Of a stretch of DNA of 64,000 nucleotides, positions 19,701 to 28,752 are shown in pieces. Source of the DNA: DATCHW01 sp963806045. GTDB taxonomy: Bacteria; Bacteroidota; Ignavibacteria; Tepidaquicellales; Tepidaquicellaceae. The stretch covers positions 62,001 to 126,000 of the forward strand of contig CAWDWP010000007.1 of assembly GCA_963806045.1 (NCBI GenBank). Direction: 5' to 3'. The first letter of the stretch is position 1. The number at the start of each line of letters is the position of its first letter. The notes below the pieces were generated by a model, which worked only from the letters and a program-made list of their open reading frames with translations, ran no database searches and was not told the DNA's origin. The translations under genes were made by a program, and so were the position numbers.

Positions 19701-20519
19701 ATGTACTACAAAAAGAAACTAAAAGGAATTATTAAGAAGAAAAATTCTAATCTAATAATCGGTTTAGATACGGATATTAAGAAAATACCCGATGCTTTTC
19801 TGAAATTTAGTGATCCATTATACGAGTTTAACAAGTTCATTATAAAATCTACAAGTGATATTGCAGCAGGTTATAAATTCAATATTGCGTTTTATGAAGT
19901 TCTTAAAGATAAAGGATTCGAATTACTTAGAAAATCATTGAAATTAATACCCGATTCATGTGTTACAATATGTGATGCGAAAAGAGGGGACATTCCAAAC
20001 ACTAACGAAATGTATGCGAAAATATATTTTGATGAATTGAATTTTGATGCAATAACACTTTCTCCATATATTGGTACCGATTCTGTAATTCCATTTTTGC
20101 AGAGGAAAAATAAATTTGTTTATATCTTAGCACTTACTTCAAATACTGGTTCAGGAGATTTTCAGAAACTTAAGATTGGTGGAAAATACTTATTTGAAAT
20201 TATTATTCAAAAACATCTAGAACGTTTTAGCACTGAGAAAATCGGATTTGTTTTCGGTGCAAATCACGCAATTGAAATAAACAAATATTCGAAGAAATTC
20301 CGTAATTTATCCATCTTAATACCGGGGGTAGGAGCACAAGGAAATGATTTGAAAAGCCTAATGAGAAATATTCACAATAACTTATTTTTAATAAACTCCA
20401 GTAGGGGAGTCATTTATAGTGGAAACACTGTAGAAGGAATAAACAATATAAAGAAGAAAGTCGTTGAAAATTCAATAACATTGAAAAATAATATAAATAC
20501 ATCGAAATCGAGTGAATAA
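19701..20519 (+). CDS. pyrF: Orotidine 5'-phosphate decarboxylase (type 2)
   Basis: The last enzyme of UMP synthesis. The 272-residue protein fits the longer bacterial type-2 group. It has GLDTDIKKIP near the start, the catalytic DAKRGDIPNT motif (Asp-Lys-x-x-Asp array) and the C-terminal phosphate-binding region IPGVGAQGND with INSSRGVIYSG. It starts 4 bases after the rodA stop, so it is probably co-transcribed with the rod-shape operon although its function is unrelated. Confidence 0.94.
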   Translation: MYYKKKLKGIIKKKNSNLIIGLDTDIKKIPDAFLKFSDPLYEFNKFIIKSTSDIAAGYKFNIAFYEVLKDKGFELLRKSLKLIPDSCVTICDAKRGDIPNTNEMYAKIYFDELNFDAITLSPYIGTDSVIPFLQRKNKFVYILALTSNTGSGDFQKLKIGGKYLFEIIIQKHLERFSTEKIGFVFGANHAIEINKYSKKFRNLSILIPGVGAQGNDLKSLMRNIHNNLFLINSSRGVIYSGNTVEGINNIKKKVVENSITLKNNINTSKSSE

Positions 20520-20624
20520 CTGAGGATATTTTTAATATAACGACTGTTTTGTTACTTGTTTTATTTCATTGTTATATCTATATTAACACTTAGTTCTTTT
20601 ATATAATTTAAAAAGGAGAAGTTA

Positions 20625-21257
20625 ATGCAAGAAAGCAGAAAACTTTGGTTGTTATTGTTTTTGGTAATTTTTACTTCAGTAATAATAACCGGTTGTTCTA
20701 GCACAATGCAAATCACTCGTAATGATAAAAGCTCCTCTAAAAAAGATGTTAACGGTTACAAGAATTCCCGTGAGTTAGTATCCACTAACACCTTAGAAGG
20801 AAAAAGCACCATTAACAGGGGAAACCTTGAATCATTATCAAGCTCCTTATCAGAATTTGTCTCCTCCTCCTCCGAAGTATCAGGTGAAGAGATGACAATG
20901 AAGATAATAGAATTTCTCGATACCCCTTATTTATGGGGAGGCAATTCGTACCGAGGTATTGACTGTTCAGCATTTGTTCAGACTGTAATGTACCAGGCAT
21001 TAGGAATTACATTACCAAGAACATCATATGATCAGTCCAATGTTGGTATGGATGTAGCTAAAGAGGATTTAAAGTTTGGTGATTTGCTTTTCTTTGACAC
21101 GATGCATAAAGGTAGAACGACACATGTCGGGATTTATATTGGAAATGGTATGTTTGCACAATCAGGTTCGTCAACAGGTGTAGCTTTTGCTTCTTTAAAT
21201 TCTGATTATTATTCTAGAACATTCTTGAAAGCAAAAAGAGTGATAGACGAAAAGTAG
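20625..21257 (+). CDS. NlpC/P60-family peptidoglycan hydrolase lipoprotein
   Basis: A 210-residue cell-wall peptidase, probably cutting within peptide stems. Residues 1-24 are a lipoprotein signal with lipobox ITGC (Cys24). A serine-rich linker (about 65-87) leads to the NlpC/P60 domain with catalytic Cys114 (GIDCSAFV) and His167 (THVGIYIG). The third polar position, usually His in HAS, is Gln179 (MFAQSGSS). A good ribosome site (AAGGAG, 6 to 7 bases from ATG) is present, unlike most genes here. A strong intrinsic terminator follows 24 bases after the stop, so this is a single-gene unit. Confidence 0.93.
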   Translation: MQESRKLWLLLFLVIFTSVIITGCSSTMQITRNDKSSSKKDVNGYKNSRELVSTNTLEGKSTINRGNLESLSSSLSEFVSSSSEVSGEEMTMKIIEFLDTPYLWGGNSYRGIDCSAFVQTVMYQALGITLPRTSYDQSNVGMDVAKEDLKFGDLLFFDTMHKGRTTHVGIYIGNGMFAQSGSSTGVAFASLNSDYYSRTFLKAKRVIDEK

Positions 21258-21281
21258 TAATAATCAGGGTTCACCGAATCG

Positions 21282-21322
21282 AAAAGTCTCGAAATCCGTA
21301 AAGGTCTCGAGACTTTTTTTTT
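21282..21322 (+). terminator. Intrinsic terminator after the NlpC/P60 gene
   Basis: Perfect 11-base arms (21282-21292 and 21307-21317) around a 14-base loop, running straight into a T tract (21314-21322). It ends the hydrolase transcript before the ABC permease genes. Confidence 0.88.
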
Positions 21323-21362
21323 ATATATATTAGAATAAATATATTTTTTATTTTATTACTGT

Positions 21363-22289
21363 ATGTCTACTTTTTTTCTAAAAAATATTTTTCATTCAAT
21401 TTCAATTATTTTTGGTGTGATTAGTCTAAGTTTTATATTAACTTATTTAGTACCCGGAGATCCTGTCAAACTAGTTCTTGGACAAAGAGCGGATGAAAAA
21501 ACGATTGCAGCAGTAAAAAAAGAAATGGGTTTGGATAAACCCTTATATTTAAGATACTTCGATTACTTGTTGAAGACAAGTAAAGGAGATTTAGGGACAT
21601 CATACATAACGAATAGAAATGTAATATCAACAATATTTGAAAAACTTCCCGCAACGGCAATTTTATCTTTCGCTGCCATAATCATATCTGCATTTTTCGG
21701 ATTAATGCTTGGATTGATTGCTGCACTTCGCTCTCATACTACATTTGATGGACTATCGATTATATTTACTTTATTTGGAATATCAATTCCACAATTTGTA
21801 TTGGGCCTTTTACTTGCTTTATTTTTTGGCTCTTTCCTTAAAATATTACCTGTAACCGGATATATTAGTGAAGGATGGCAGTACATGCTTTTACCCGTTT
21901 TAACACTTTCCTTAAGACCAATGGCAATAATAGCAAGAATTACAAGGTCAACTGTTTTGGAAGTTATGTCTCTCGATTTTGTAAGAACTGCTAAAGCAAA
22001 GGGTCTTTCAAATAATCGGGTTATATTTAAACATATATTTAGAAATTCACTAAACCCCGTTGTAACTGCATTGAGTGCATCATTAGCAGCTACACTTGGA
22101 GGAGTTTTTTTCATCGAATACATCTTTAACTGGCCGGGAATAGGGCTTCTGACAATTGATTCAATAATGAAACTGGATTTTCCAATGGTTCAGGGAACGG
22201 TTTTATTAAGTGCGGTTATTTTTGTAATAATAAATTTCCTTGTTGATATTATTTATGCAATATTAGATCCTAAAGTGAAACTTAGTTGA
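21363..22289 (+). CDS. Peptide ABC transporter permease (DppB/OppB family)
   Basis: The first permease of an oligopeptide or dipeptide importer, 308 residues with about six membrane helices. The N-terminal pattern (FLLTYLVPGDPVKLVLGQ-like, then GLDKPLYLRYFDYL) is typical of DppB/OppB. The cytoplasmic EAA loop, which contacts the ATPase, is DFVRTAKAKGLSNNRVIFKH. It begins 40 bases after a terminator and is followed 4 bases later by the second permease. No binding protein or ATPase adjoins it; the ATPase at 8410-9402 may serve it. Confidence 0.93.
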   Translation: MSTFFLKNIFHSISIIFGVISLSFILTYLVPGDPVKLVLGQRADEKTIAAVKKEMGLDKPLYLRYFDYLLKTSKGDLGTSYITNRNVISTIFEKLPATAILSFAAIIISAFFGLMLGLIAALRSHTTFDGLSIIFTLFGISIPQFVLGLLLALFFGSFLKILPVTGYISEGWQYMLLPVLTLSLRPMAIIARITRSTVLEVMSLDFVRTAKAKGLSNNRVIFKHIFRNSLNPVVTALSASLAATLGGVFFIEYIFNWPGIGLLTIDSIMKLDFPMVQGTVLLSAVIFVIINFLVDIIYAILDPKVKLS

Positions 22290-22293
22290 TTTT

Positions 22294-23355
22294 ATGAAAG
22301 AAAATCAAAATATCAAATTAAAAGATGTAAGTTCAAGCAGTAACGTTTTTTTCTGGAAGATGTTCTTTAAAAATAAATTCGCTTTAATTGGTTTTATAAC
22401 GTTAACTTTCTTATCGATTATAGCTTTGTCAGCTGATTTGATTGCACCGTTTAATCCAAACGTTCAAATCCTTGAGTTCTCTTCCAAAAAAATATATTTT
22501 AAGGCTAAAGTTTTAATAAAAAAATCTTTATCTGACGGAAATTCATACATTCCAATTCAGGAAGTAATTGGTTTAAAAAATGATAGTATTATGTATAAGG
22601 ATTATGACGGCAAAAGTAAAACTGAATACACAGGAAACTTAACAAAAACAGAGGACAATCGTTTTGATAAATCGATTACATATTTGTTAGGAACCGATGG
22701 GTTAGGCAGAGATATTTTAAGCAGGGTAATTTACGGAAGCCGGATAAGTCTATCCGTGGGTTTAATATCACAAAGCATCTCACTGCTTCTGGGAATATTT
22801 TTAGGTTCGATTGCAGGATACTTCAGAGGAATTACCGATAAATTTGTTATGTGGTTGATTAATGTGGTGTGGGCTTTTCCTTCGATATTATTCGTTATCG
22901 CTATTTCAGTTGTATTAGGTAAAGGATATTGGCAGGCATTTGTGGCAATAGGGTTGACAGGTTGGGTAGAAATAGCGAGAATTGTAAGAGGTCAATTTTT
23001 TACATATCGGGAAATGGAATTTGTGGAAGCCGCGAAAGCTGTTGGTTTCAAATCACCGAAAATTATTATGAAACATATATTACCTAATTGTGTCGGACCT
23101 CTTGTAGTTTCAGCTACTGTCGGATTGGCTGCTGCGATCATTTTTGAAGCAAGTTTAAGTTTTTTGGGCTTAGGTGTTCAACCGCCCACTGCAAGTTGGG
23201 GTCAAATGATATATGATGGGTATATCTACATTGTTGTAGGAACAAATTGGGGCATTGCACTATTTCCTTCTGCCGCAATTTTTATTACTGTGTTATCGAT
23301 AAATTTATTAGGTGATGGTTTAAGAGATGCTTTAGACCCTAAATTTTTAAAATAA
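22294..23355 (+). CDS. Peptide ABC transporter permease (DppC/OppC family) with an enlarged periplasmic segment
   Basis: The second permease of the importer, 353 residues. It has the family motif GTDGLGRDILSRVIYGSR (133-150) and the EAA loop EFVEAAKAVGFKSPKIIMKH. The segment between the first membrane helix (about 31-52) and GTDGLGRD is about 80 residues, nearly twice the usual length. The extra part is polar and Lys/Tyr/Asp-rich. It lies on the periplasmic face, so it could contact a binding protein. It follows the first permease by 4 bases; dprA begins 5 bases after the stop. Confidence 0.92.
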   Translation: MKENQNIKLKDVSSSSNVFFWKMFFKNKFALIGFITLTFLSIIALSADLIAPFNPNVQILEFSSKKIYFKAKVLIKKSLSDGNSYIPIQEVIGLKNDSIMYKDYDGKSKTEYTGNLTKTEDNRFDKSITYLLGTDGLGRDILSRVIYGSRISLSVGLISQSISLLLGIFLGSIAGYFRGITDKFVMWLINVVWAFPSILFVIAISVVLGKGYWQAFVAIGLTGWVEIARIVRGQFFTYREMEFVEAAKAVGFKSPKIIMKHILPNCVGPLVVSATVGLAAAIIFEASLSFLGLGVQPPTASWGQMIYDGYIYIVVGTNWGIALFPSAAIFITVLSINLLGDGLRDALDPKFLK

Positions 23356-23360
23356 TTGAT

Positions 23361-24485
23361 ATGAATAAAAATAAAATAAAATATATATACTTTCTTACTC
23401 AAATCAAAAATTTAGGAAACGTAAGAATAAAGCATATATTGACGTACTATCCAGAAGCATTTTCTGCATTTAATGTTTCAAAAGAAGTATTAAAAAAAAT
23501 TGAAGGCATTGATGAAAAAAGTGCAAATTCAATTTTTGAATCCGAAAAATATTTTAAAAAATACGAAGTTGAATTTGATCAGTTAGTAAATGATTTGAAA
23601 AAAAACAACATAAAGATAACATCCCTAATATCAGATAATTATCCAAAGAATCTTAAAAAAATCTATGATGCTCCAATAATTTTATTCTATAAAGGAAATT
23701 TGACTGATCTGGATAAATATTCCTTAAGTATTATAGGTACTAGAACTCCAACCGTTTATGGCCAAACTATTTGCGAAAATTTGACTGCAGAAATTACAAA
23801 GCTTGGTATATTGACTGTAAGTGGTATGGCCAGAGGTATAGATTCAATTGTACATAAAACAACTTTGAAATATTCCGGTTTGACTTATGCAATTTTAGGA
23901 AGTGGTGTTGATGTAATATATCCGCCAGAAAACCGGAATTTGTATAATGAAATACTTAATACCGGTGCAGTTATTTCTGAATATGAACCGGGAGAAAAAC
24001 CAGATAAAATTAATTTTCCTAAAAGAAACAGAATAATTAGTGGAATAAGTTTAGGTACGTTAATAATCGAAACTGCTAAAAAAGGAGGTTCCTTGATTAC
24101 ATCCGAATTTGCTTTAGATCAAAATAAAGAAGTCTTTGCAATTCCGGGAAATATTAATTCAAAAAAATCGGAAGGAACAAATGAGCTAATTAAAAAAGGA
24201 ACTGCAAAGTTAGTAACAAATATTGACGATATTCTGAGTGAACTGAATTATGCCTTAAAACCCATATTAAATGATAAGGCAAAGGAAAATGAACAGCATA
24301 TATCTGTAGAATTAGATATTTTTGAAAGAAAGATATTTGAAGAACTATCAAACGAACCTATTCATATTGATAGAATAAATGAATTAACAGGAATGTCTAT
24401 TTCAGATTGTTTGGTACATTTGTTATCCTTAGAATTTAAGAACGTAATAAAACAATTGCCCGGCAAATTTTTTGTAAAGATGTAA
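23361..24485 (+). CDS. dprA: DNA-processing protein DprA (Smf)
   Basis: DprA binds incoming single-stranded DNA and loads RecA during natural transformation. The 374-residue protein has an N-terminal helix-hairpin-helix part (LTQIKNLGNVRIKHIL, EGIDEKSANSIF), the Rossmann-fold core (SIIGTRTPTVYGQ, SGMARGIDS, GSGVDVIYPPENRNLY, FPKRNRIISG) and a C-terminal winged-helix domain (about 310-374). All conserved motifs are present. No other competence gene is near. It is packed tightly between the ABC permeases and rpoN. Confidence 0.96.
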   Translation: MNKNKIKYIYFLTQIKNLGNVRIKHILTYYPEAFSAFNVSKEVLKKIEGIDEKSANSIFESEKYFKKYEVEFDQLVNDLKKNNIKITSLISDNYPKNLKKIYDAPIILFYKGNLTDLDKYSLSIIGTRTPTVYGQTICENLTAEITKLGILTVSGMARGIDSIVHKTTLKYSGLTYAILGSGVDVIYPPENRNLYNEILNTGAVISEYEPGEKPDKINFPKRNRIISGISLGTLIIETAKKGGSLITSEFALDQNKEVFAIPGNINSKKSEGTNELIKKGTAKLVTNIDDILSELNYALKPILNDKAKENEQHISVELDIFERKIFEELSNEPIHIDRINELTGMSISDCLVHLLSLEFKNVIKQLPGKFFVKM

Positions 24486-24506
24486 AATAAATTTTTCAAT
24501 TTAAAA

Positions 24507-25964
24507 ATGTTAAAACAAACTCAATCTCAAAGACTGGTTCAAAAGGTTCTGCCTCAATTGATACAGAAGCAGAGTTTGCTAGCTATTCCTACCATAGCAC
24601 TTGAGCAAATGGTTCGTCTTGAATTAGTCCAAAACCCATTTCTTGAGGAAAGAGAATTAGAGACTATCGAAGAACAGACTGAAATTGAAAAACCAGAGTC
24701 AGATGATTTATCAAAGGAGGATATTAATAAGGAGGAAGAATATAATTGGGATGACTACTTGAACGCAGAGAATGATGGTTATAAAACCTCCGGTTCAGGT
24801 TCAGATGAAACTGAAATAAACTATGAAAACATGTGGAAAAGTCCTCATACGAAAAGCGATTATTTGTTATCTCAGGTTTATCTTGCAGAACTTAACCATA
24901 AACAAATGCAAATAGCCGAGGCAATTATCAGTTCATTAGATGATGATGGTTATTTCAGGCAGGATATTGATCTTTTCATAGAGGATTTAAAGAATTTTTA
25001 TTTAGAAGAAGATTTTAAGGATGTTGAAATTACAAATGATGAAATTTTAAAAATATTAAGCGTAATTCATAAGTTTGATCCTCCCGGAATTGCTGCCAGG
25101 GATCTTAGTGAATGTTTATTGATTCAGATAAATCTGAAAGACCTTGATCCTGTTATAAAAGAAATAGCAAGGAAAATTATTCAAAATTATTTCGACGAAT
25201 TCAGACTTAAGAATTATGAAAAACTTATTGAGGAACTTAAGATAGATATTGATACCTTAAATAAAGTATTTGATATCATACATAAACTTGATCCGAAGCC
25301 GGCATCTTCAATTGAAGAATCATCACATGCTGATTACATCATTCCTGATCTTTTAGTAATAAAGGAAGGTGGTGTATATAAGGTAGAACTGAATGAACGA
25401 AATATCCCTTCACTGAGAATTAATTCATCATATAGAAAATTAATTAATGAAAAAGAAAAAATATTAGATAAAGGTACGAAAGACTTTATTCATAATAATT
25501 TTGAGAGAGCTAAATGGTTTTTAATGGCAATCAATTCCCGACGTGAAACTATGTTAAAAGTAATGAATGCAATACTGAATCATCAAAAAGAATTTTTTGA
25601 TAACTTAGGAGAAGGCATAAAACCATTATATGAAAAAGAAATTGCAGAAGATATTAGTATGGATATATCGACCGTTAGCAGGACAGTGAGAGGAAAATAT
25701 GTTCAAACAGAATTTGGGATATATGAATTAAGAAGTTTCTTCAGTCATAAAGTAAGAAATGAAACCGGTGAAGATATTTCCAATTCTGAAATTAAAAACA
25801 AAATGAAAGAAATTATTGATGCAGAGGATCCTGCTAACCCCCTGACAGATGAAAACCTTGTTGTAGAAATGCACAAATTCGGGTATAAACTCGCCAGACG
25901 AACGGTAGCAAAATACAGGGACCTTTTAAAAATTCCAAAAGCCCGAATGAGACGAAAACTTTAA
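24507..25964 (+). CDS. rpoN: RNA polymerase sigma-54 factor
   Basis: Sigma-54 directs transcription from -24/-12 promoters and needs an AAA+ activator. The 485-residue protein has the Gln/Leu-rich activator region I (QSQRLVQKVLPQLIQKQSLL), an acidic region II (about 50-100), the core-binding and HTH domains, and the RpoN box at 463-471 (ARRTVAKYR) near the very end. No activator is encoded in the window. hslV follows after 10 bases. I did not find a convincing -24/-12 site upstream of any gene here. Confidence 0.97.
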   Translation: MLKQTQSQRLVQKVLPQLIQKQSLLAIPTIALEQMVRLELVQNPFLEERELETIEEQTEIEKPESDDLSKEDINKEEEYNWDDYLNAENDGYKTSGSGSDETEINYENMWKSPHTKSDYLLSQVYLAELNHKQMQIAEAIISSLDDDGYFRQDIDLFIEDLKNFYLEEDFKDVEITNDEILKILSVIHKFDPPGIAARDLSECLLIQINLKDLDPVIKEIARKIIQNYFDEFRLKNYEKLIEELKIDIDTLNKVFDIIHKLDPKPASSIEESSHADYIIPDLLVIKEGGVYKVELNERNIPSLRINSSYRKLINEKEKILDKGTKDFIHNNFERAKWFLMAINSRRETMLKVMNAILNHQKEFFDNLGEGIKPLYEKEIAEDISMDISTVSRTVRGKYVQTEFGIYELRSFFSHKVRNETGEDISNSEIKNKMKEIIDAEDPANPLTDENLVVEMHKFGYKLARRTVAKYRDLLKIPKARMRRKL

Positions 25965-25974
25965 TTATTTAAAA

Positions 25975-26520
25975 TTGAAAAACAATAAAAAAATTAATTC
26001 GACGACCGTAATCGGTCTTATTAAAGACGGCAAGGCAGTTATAGGTAGTGACGGACAGGTAACTTTAGGAAATACTATAATGAAGCACAAAACAAAAAAG
26101 GTCAGAAAGCTTTATAACGATAAGGTTTTAGCCGGTTTTGCAGGTTCGACATCCGATGCCTTAACACTTTTTGACCGTTTCGATAGTAAACTCGAACAGT
26201 ATAAAGGAAATCTGTCAAGGGCAGCAGTAGAACTCGCAAAGGACTGGCGAACTGATAAATATTTGAGAAGATTAGAAGCTCTTTTGGCTGTTGTTGATAA
26301 CGAGAAGACGCTTATTATATCGGGAACCGGAGATGTAATTGAACCTGATGATGGTATAGTTGCAATTGGTTCCGGAGCTCCTTATGCTTTGGCTGCTGCA
26401 AGAATGTTGTTGAAGTACTCAAACCTTAATGCTAAAGAAATTGTTACAGAAGCATTAAACCAGGCCGCAAAAATATGTATTTATACAAATGATTTTATAA
26501 CAATAGAAGAATTAAATTAA
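25975..26520 (+). CDS. hslV: ATP-dependent protease subunit HslV (ClpQ)
   Basis: The proteasome-like peptidase of the HslUV protease. The 181-residue protein matches HslV from STTVIGLIKDGKAVIGSDGQ onwards. The catalytic N-terminal Thr should be Thr10, so the first nine residues (MKNNKKINS) would be a short propeptide removed on maturation. The E. coli protein has only Met there. The start is TTG at 25975, since no ATG lies in frame before the catalytic Thr. hslU begins 5 bases after the stop, so the two subunits share a transcript. Confidence 0.95.
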   Translation: MKNNKKINSTTVIGLIKDGKAVIGSDGQVTLGNTIMKHKTKKVRKLYNDKVLAGFAGSTSDALTLFDRFDSKLEQYKGNLSRAAVELAKDWRTDKYLRRLEALLAVVDNEKTLIISGTGDVIEPDDGIVAIGSGAPYALAAARMLLKYSNLNAKEIVTEALNQAAKICIYTNDFITIEELN

Positions 26521-26525
26521 TTGAA

Positions 26526-28010
26526 ATGATAAACAATTCGTCAGCTAAAACTGAAAATATTAAGAAAAAAACAAAAATCCAGAAAAATAGTAATAAAAAT
26601 ATTATTGATCAGCTAACCCCTTCGCAAATTGTAGAGGAATTGGATAAATATATAATTGGTCAGGATAATGCAAAAAAATCCGTGGCAATTGCATTAAGAA
26701 ACAGGTGGAGAAGGCATCAGGTACCGGAAAATATGCGCGATGAGATAATGCCTAATAACATTATAATGATAGGTCCAACCGGAGTTGGAAAGACGGAAAT
26801 TGCAAGAAGAATATCGAAATTGGCGAATGCGCCATTCATTAAAGTTGAAGCTTCAAAATTTACGGAAGTAGGATATGTCGGAAGAGATGTTGAATCAATG
26901 ATCAGGGAATTAACAGATCTATCTGTAAATATCGTAAAAAATGAACGTTCCAAAGAAGTAGCAGGTAAAGCTGCCGAAAATGCTTACGAAAGGATTCTGG
27001 ATATTTTGATTCCCCCTATGAAAAAAAAACCTGAGACAACTGAAGAGGCTAAAGCAGTAGTGAATGAGCAATTTGACAAAGAGACTATTACAATAAATGT
27101 TGATAAAGGACCTCCTGAAACAAATTTTAGTACGAGGGAAAAACTGAAGAAACAATTACTCGAAGGTCAGCTTGATAATCGGACAATTGAAATGGATTTG
27201 ACCAGTGAAAATATGCCAATGCTTCAGGTCCTGGGACCTATTGGATTGGAGGAGATGGGATTAAATCTAAACGATTTGTTTGGAAATATGATGCCAAAAA
27301 AATCGAAGAAAAGAAAACTGACAATTGCAGAAGCAAAAAAAGTTCTGGCACAGGAAGAATCACAGAAACTTATAGATATGGATACAGTCATTAAGGATGC
27401 GGTTGAAAAAGTTCAGAATTATGGAATCGTTTTTATTGATGAAATAGATAAAATAACAGGCGGTGGGGGAAAACAGGCAGGTGTTGATGTTTCCCGGGAA
27501 GGTGTGCAGAGGGATTTACTTCCAATAGTAGAAGGTTCAACGGTTATTACAAAGTATGGTCCCGTTAAAACTGACCACATACTTTTTATTGCCTCTGGAG
27601 CCTTCCATATATCTAAACCCAGTGATTTAATTCCGGAACTGCAGGGTAGATTTCCAATCAGAGTTGAACTAAATAGCCTTAATGAAGATGATTTTTATCT
27701 TATTCTGACGCAACCTGAAAATGCACTTATAAAACAGTACAAAGCATTACTTGAATCTGAAAATGTTGAGTTGATATTCTCGGATGACTCTATAAAAGAG
27801 ATTGCCAAGATAGCTACTGAAGTTAACGAACAGGTTGAAAATATAGGTGCAAGAAGACTTCACACTATACTCACAAATCTGCTTGAGGATATACTTTTTA
27901 ATGTTCCGGATAAAAATAATAAAAAGAAAATTGAAATCAATAAGAATCTTGTAAACGAAAAACTTAATGCTATAGTCAAAAACAGAGATTTAAGCAGATA
28001 TATTTTATGA
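26526..28010 (+). CDS. hslU: ATP-dependent protease ATPase subunit HslU (ClpY)
   Basis: An AAA+ unfoldase that feeds substrates to HslV. The 494-residue protein has Walker A GPTGVGKT at 83-90, Walker B VFIDEID at about 302-308, a central I domain, and the arginine-finger and sensor regions near the C-terminus (ENIGARRLHTI). It has about 25 extra Lys/Asn-rich residues at the N-terminus before the family's usual start (LTPSQIVEELDKYIIGQ). It ends in an ATGA overlap with the next gene. Confidence 0.97.
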   Translation: MINNSSAKTENIKKKTKIQKNSNKNIIDQLTPSQIVEELDKYIIGQDNAKKSVAIALRNRWRRHQVPENMRDEIMPNNIIMIGPTGVGKTEIARRISKLANAPFIKVEASKFTEVGYVGRDVESMIRELTDLSVNIVKNERSKEVAGKAAENAYERILDILIPPMKKKPETTEEAKAVVNEQFDKETITINVDKGPPETNFSTREKLKKQLLEGQLDNRTIEMDLTSENMPMLQVLGPIGLEEMGLNLNDLFGNMMPKKSKKRKLTIAEAKKVLAQEESQKLIDMDTVIKDAVEKVQNYGIVFIDEIDKITGGGGKQAGVDVSREGVQRDLLPIVEGSTVITKYGPVKTDHILFIASGAFHISKPSDLIPELQGRFPIRVELNSLNEDDFYLILTQPENALIKQYKALLESENVELIFSDDSIKEIAKIATEVNEQVENIGARRLHTILTNLLEDILFNVPDKNNKKKIEINKNLVNEKLNAIVKNRDLSRYIL

Positions 28011-28714
28011 GGATATTATTAATATTTTTATTTATAATAATATCCTGTCAATCGAATGCTCAGTATCAAAGCAGGGAAGTTGCTCAAAAATATGCAGGAA
28101 TTAGTTATTCGTTGGTATTTTTTACGAATCCGGATGTAAATAAAATCTATCCCACAATCGATTTAAACCGTTCAGGGCTATTAAGTGAAGTGAATGGATT
28201 TTTTGGATTTAGAATCAATAAGTATTTCGCAGCCGAAATATCACCATCTATTTTATTTGCTAAGACTAGTCAGGGACTAAATGGTTTTTGGTTTGGTGAG
28301 AATAGTCAGCGCTTTTGGTATGTCCCACAGGATGCTTCATTATTCGCTTTGGGACTTAATCTTAAAACCAGGATATATCCTTTCGCATCAAATAGTAGCA
28401 ATGTATTACGGGATTTTTATCTGAGTTTAGGTGGTGGAATGATGTTACTTAAAGAACAGTATACAAATTATCTTTATAATGATAGTTCTTATAATGCTTT
28501 TGTTATATCTATTCGTGATGATAAAAATAGTGTCTGGGCTCCAAACATTTCATTTTCTTTCGGGTATTCTTCAGATAATAATTTTGGTTATGGGTTTGAT
28601 GTAGCTTATAGAATTGTACCGTTGCCAGTAAACAGGAATACCGTTCTTAGCACATCGAATGCCGGAAATTTTAGTAGTTTGAATATTTCAGCGAAAATCT
28701 TATTTAATCTTTAA
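28007..28714 (+). CDS. Predicted outer-membrane beta-barrel protein, function unknown
   Basis: A 235-residue exported protein. Residues 1-18 are a signal sequence (MRILLIFLFIIISCQSNA); the IISC stretch could be a lipobox, but cleavage after SNA is as likely. The rest alternates polar and hydrophobic or aromatic residues with Gly turns (NGFFGFRINKYFAAEISPS, LSLGGGMMLLKEQ, FSFGYSSDNNFGYGFDVAY), as in small outer-membrane barrels, and ends with a beta-strand (LNISAKILFNL). The ATG overlaps the hslU stop by 4 bases. I do not recognise a specific family. It converges on the acyl-CoA dehydrogenase gene. Confidence 0.7.
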   Translation: MRILLIFLFIIISCQSNAQYQSREVAQKYAGISYSLVFFTNPDVNKIYPTIDLNRSGLLSEVNGFFGFRINKYFAAEISPSILFAKTSQGLNGFWFGENSQRFWYVPQDASLFALGLNLKTRIYPFASNSSNVLRDFYLSLGGGMMLLKEQYTNYLYNDSSYNAFVISIRDDKNSVWAPNISFSFGYSSDNNFGYGFDVAYRIVPLPVNRNTVLSTSNAGNFSSLNISAKILFNL

Positions 28715-28752
28715 TTTGGAAAAGATATTCTAGTTCAAACTATCGTGTAATT

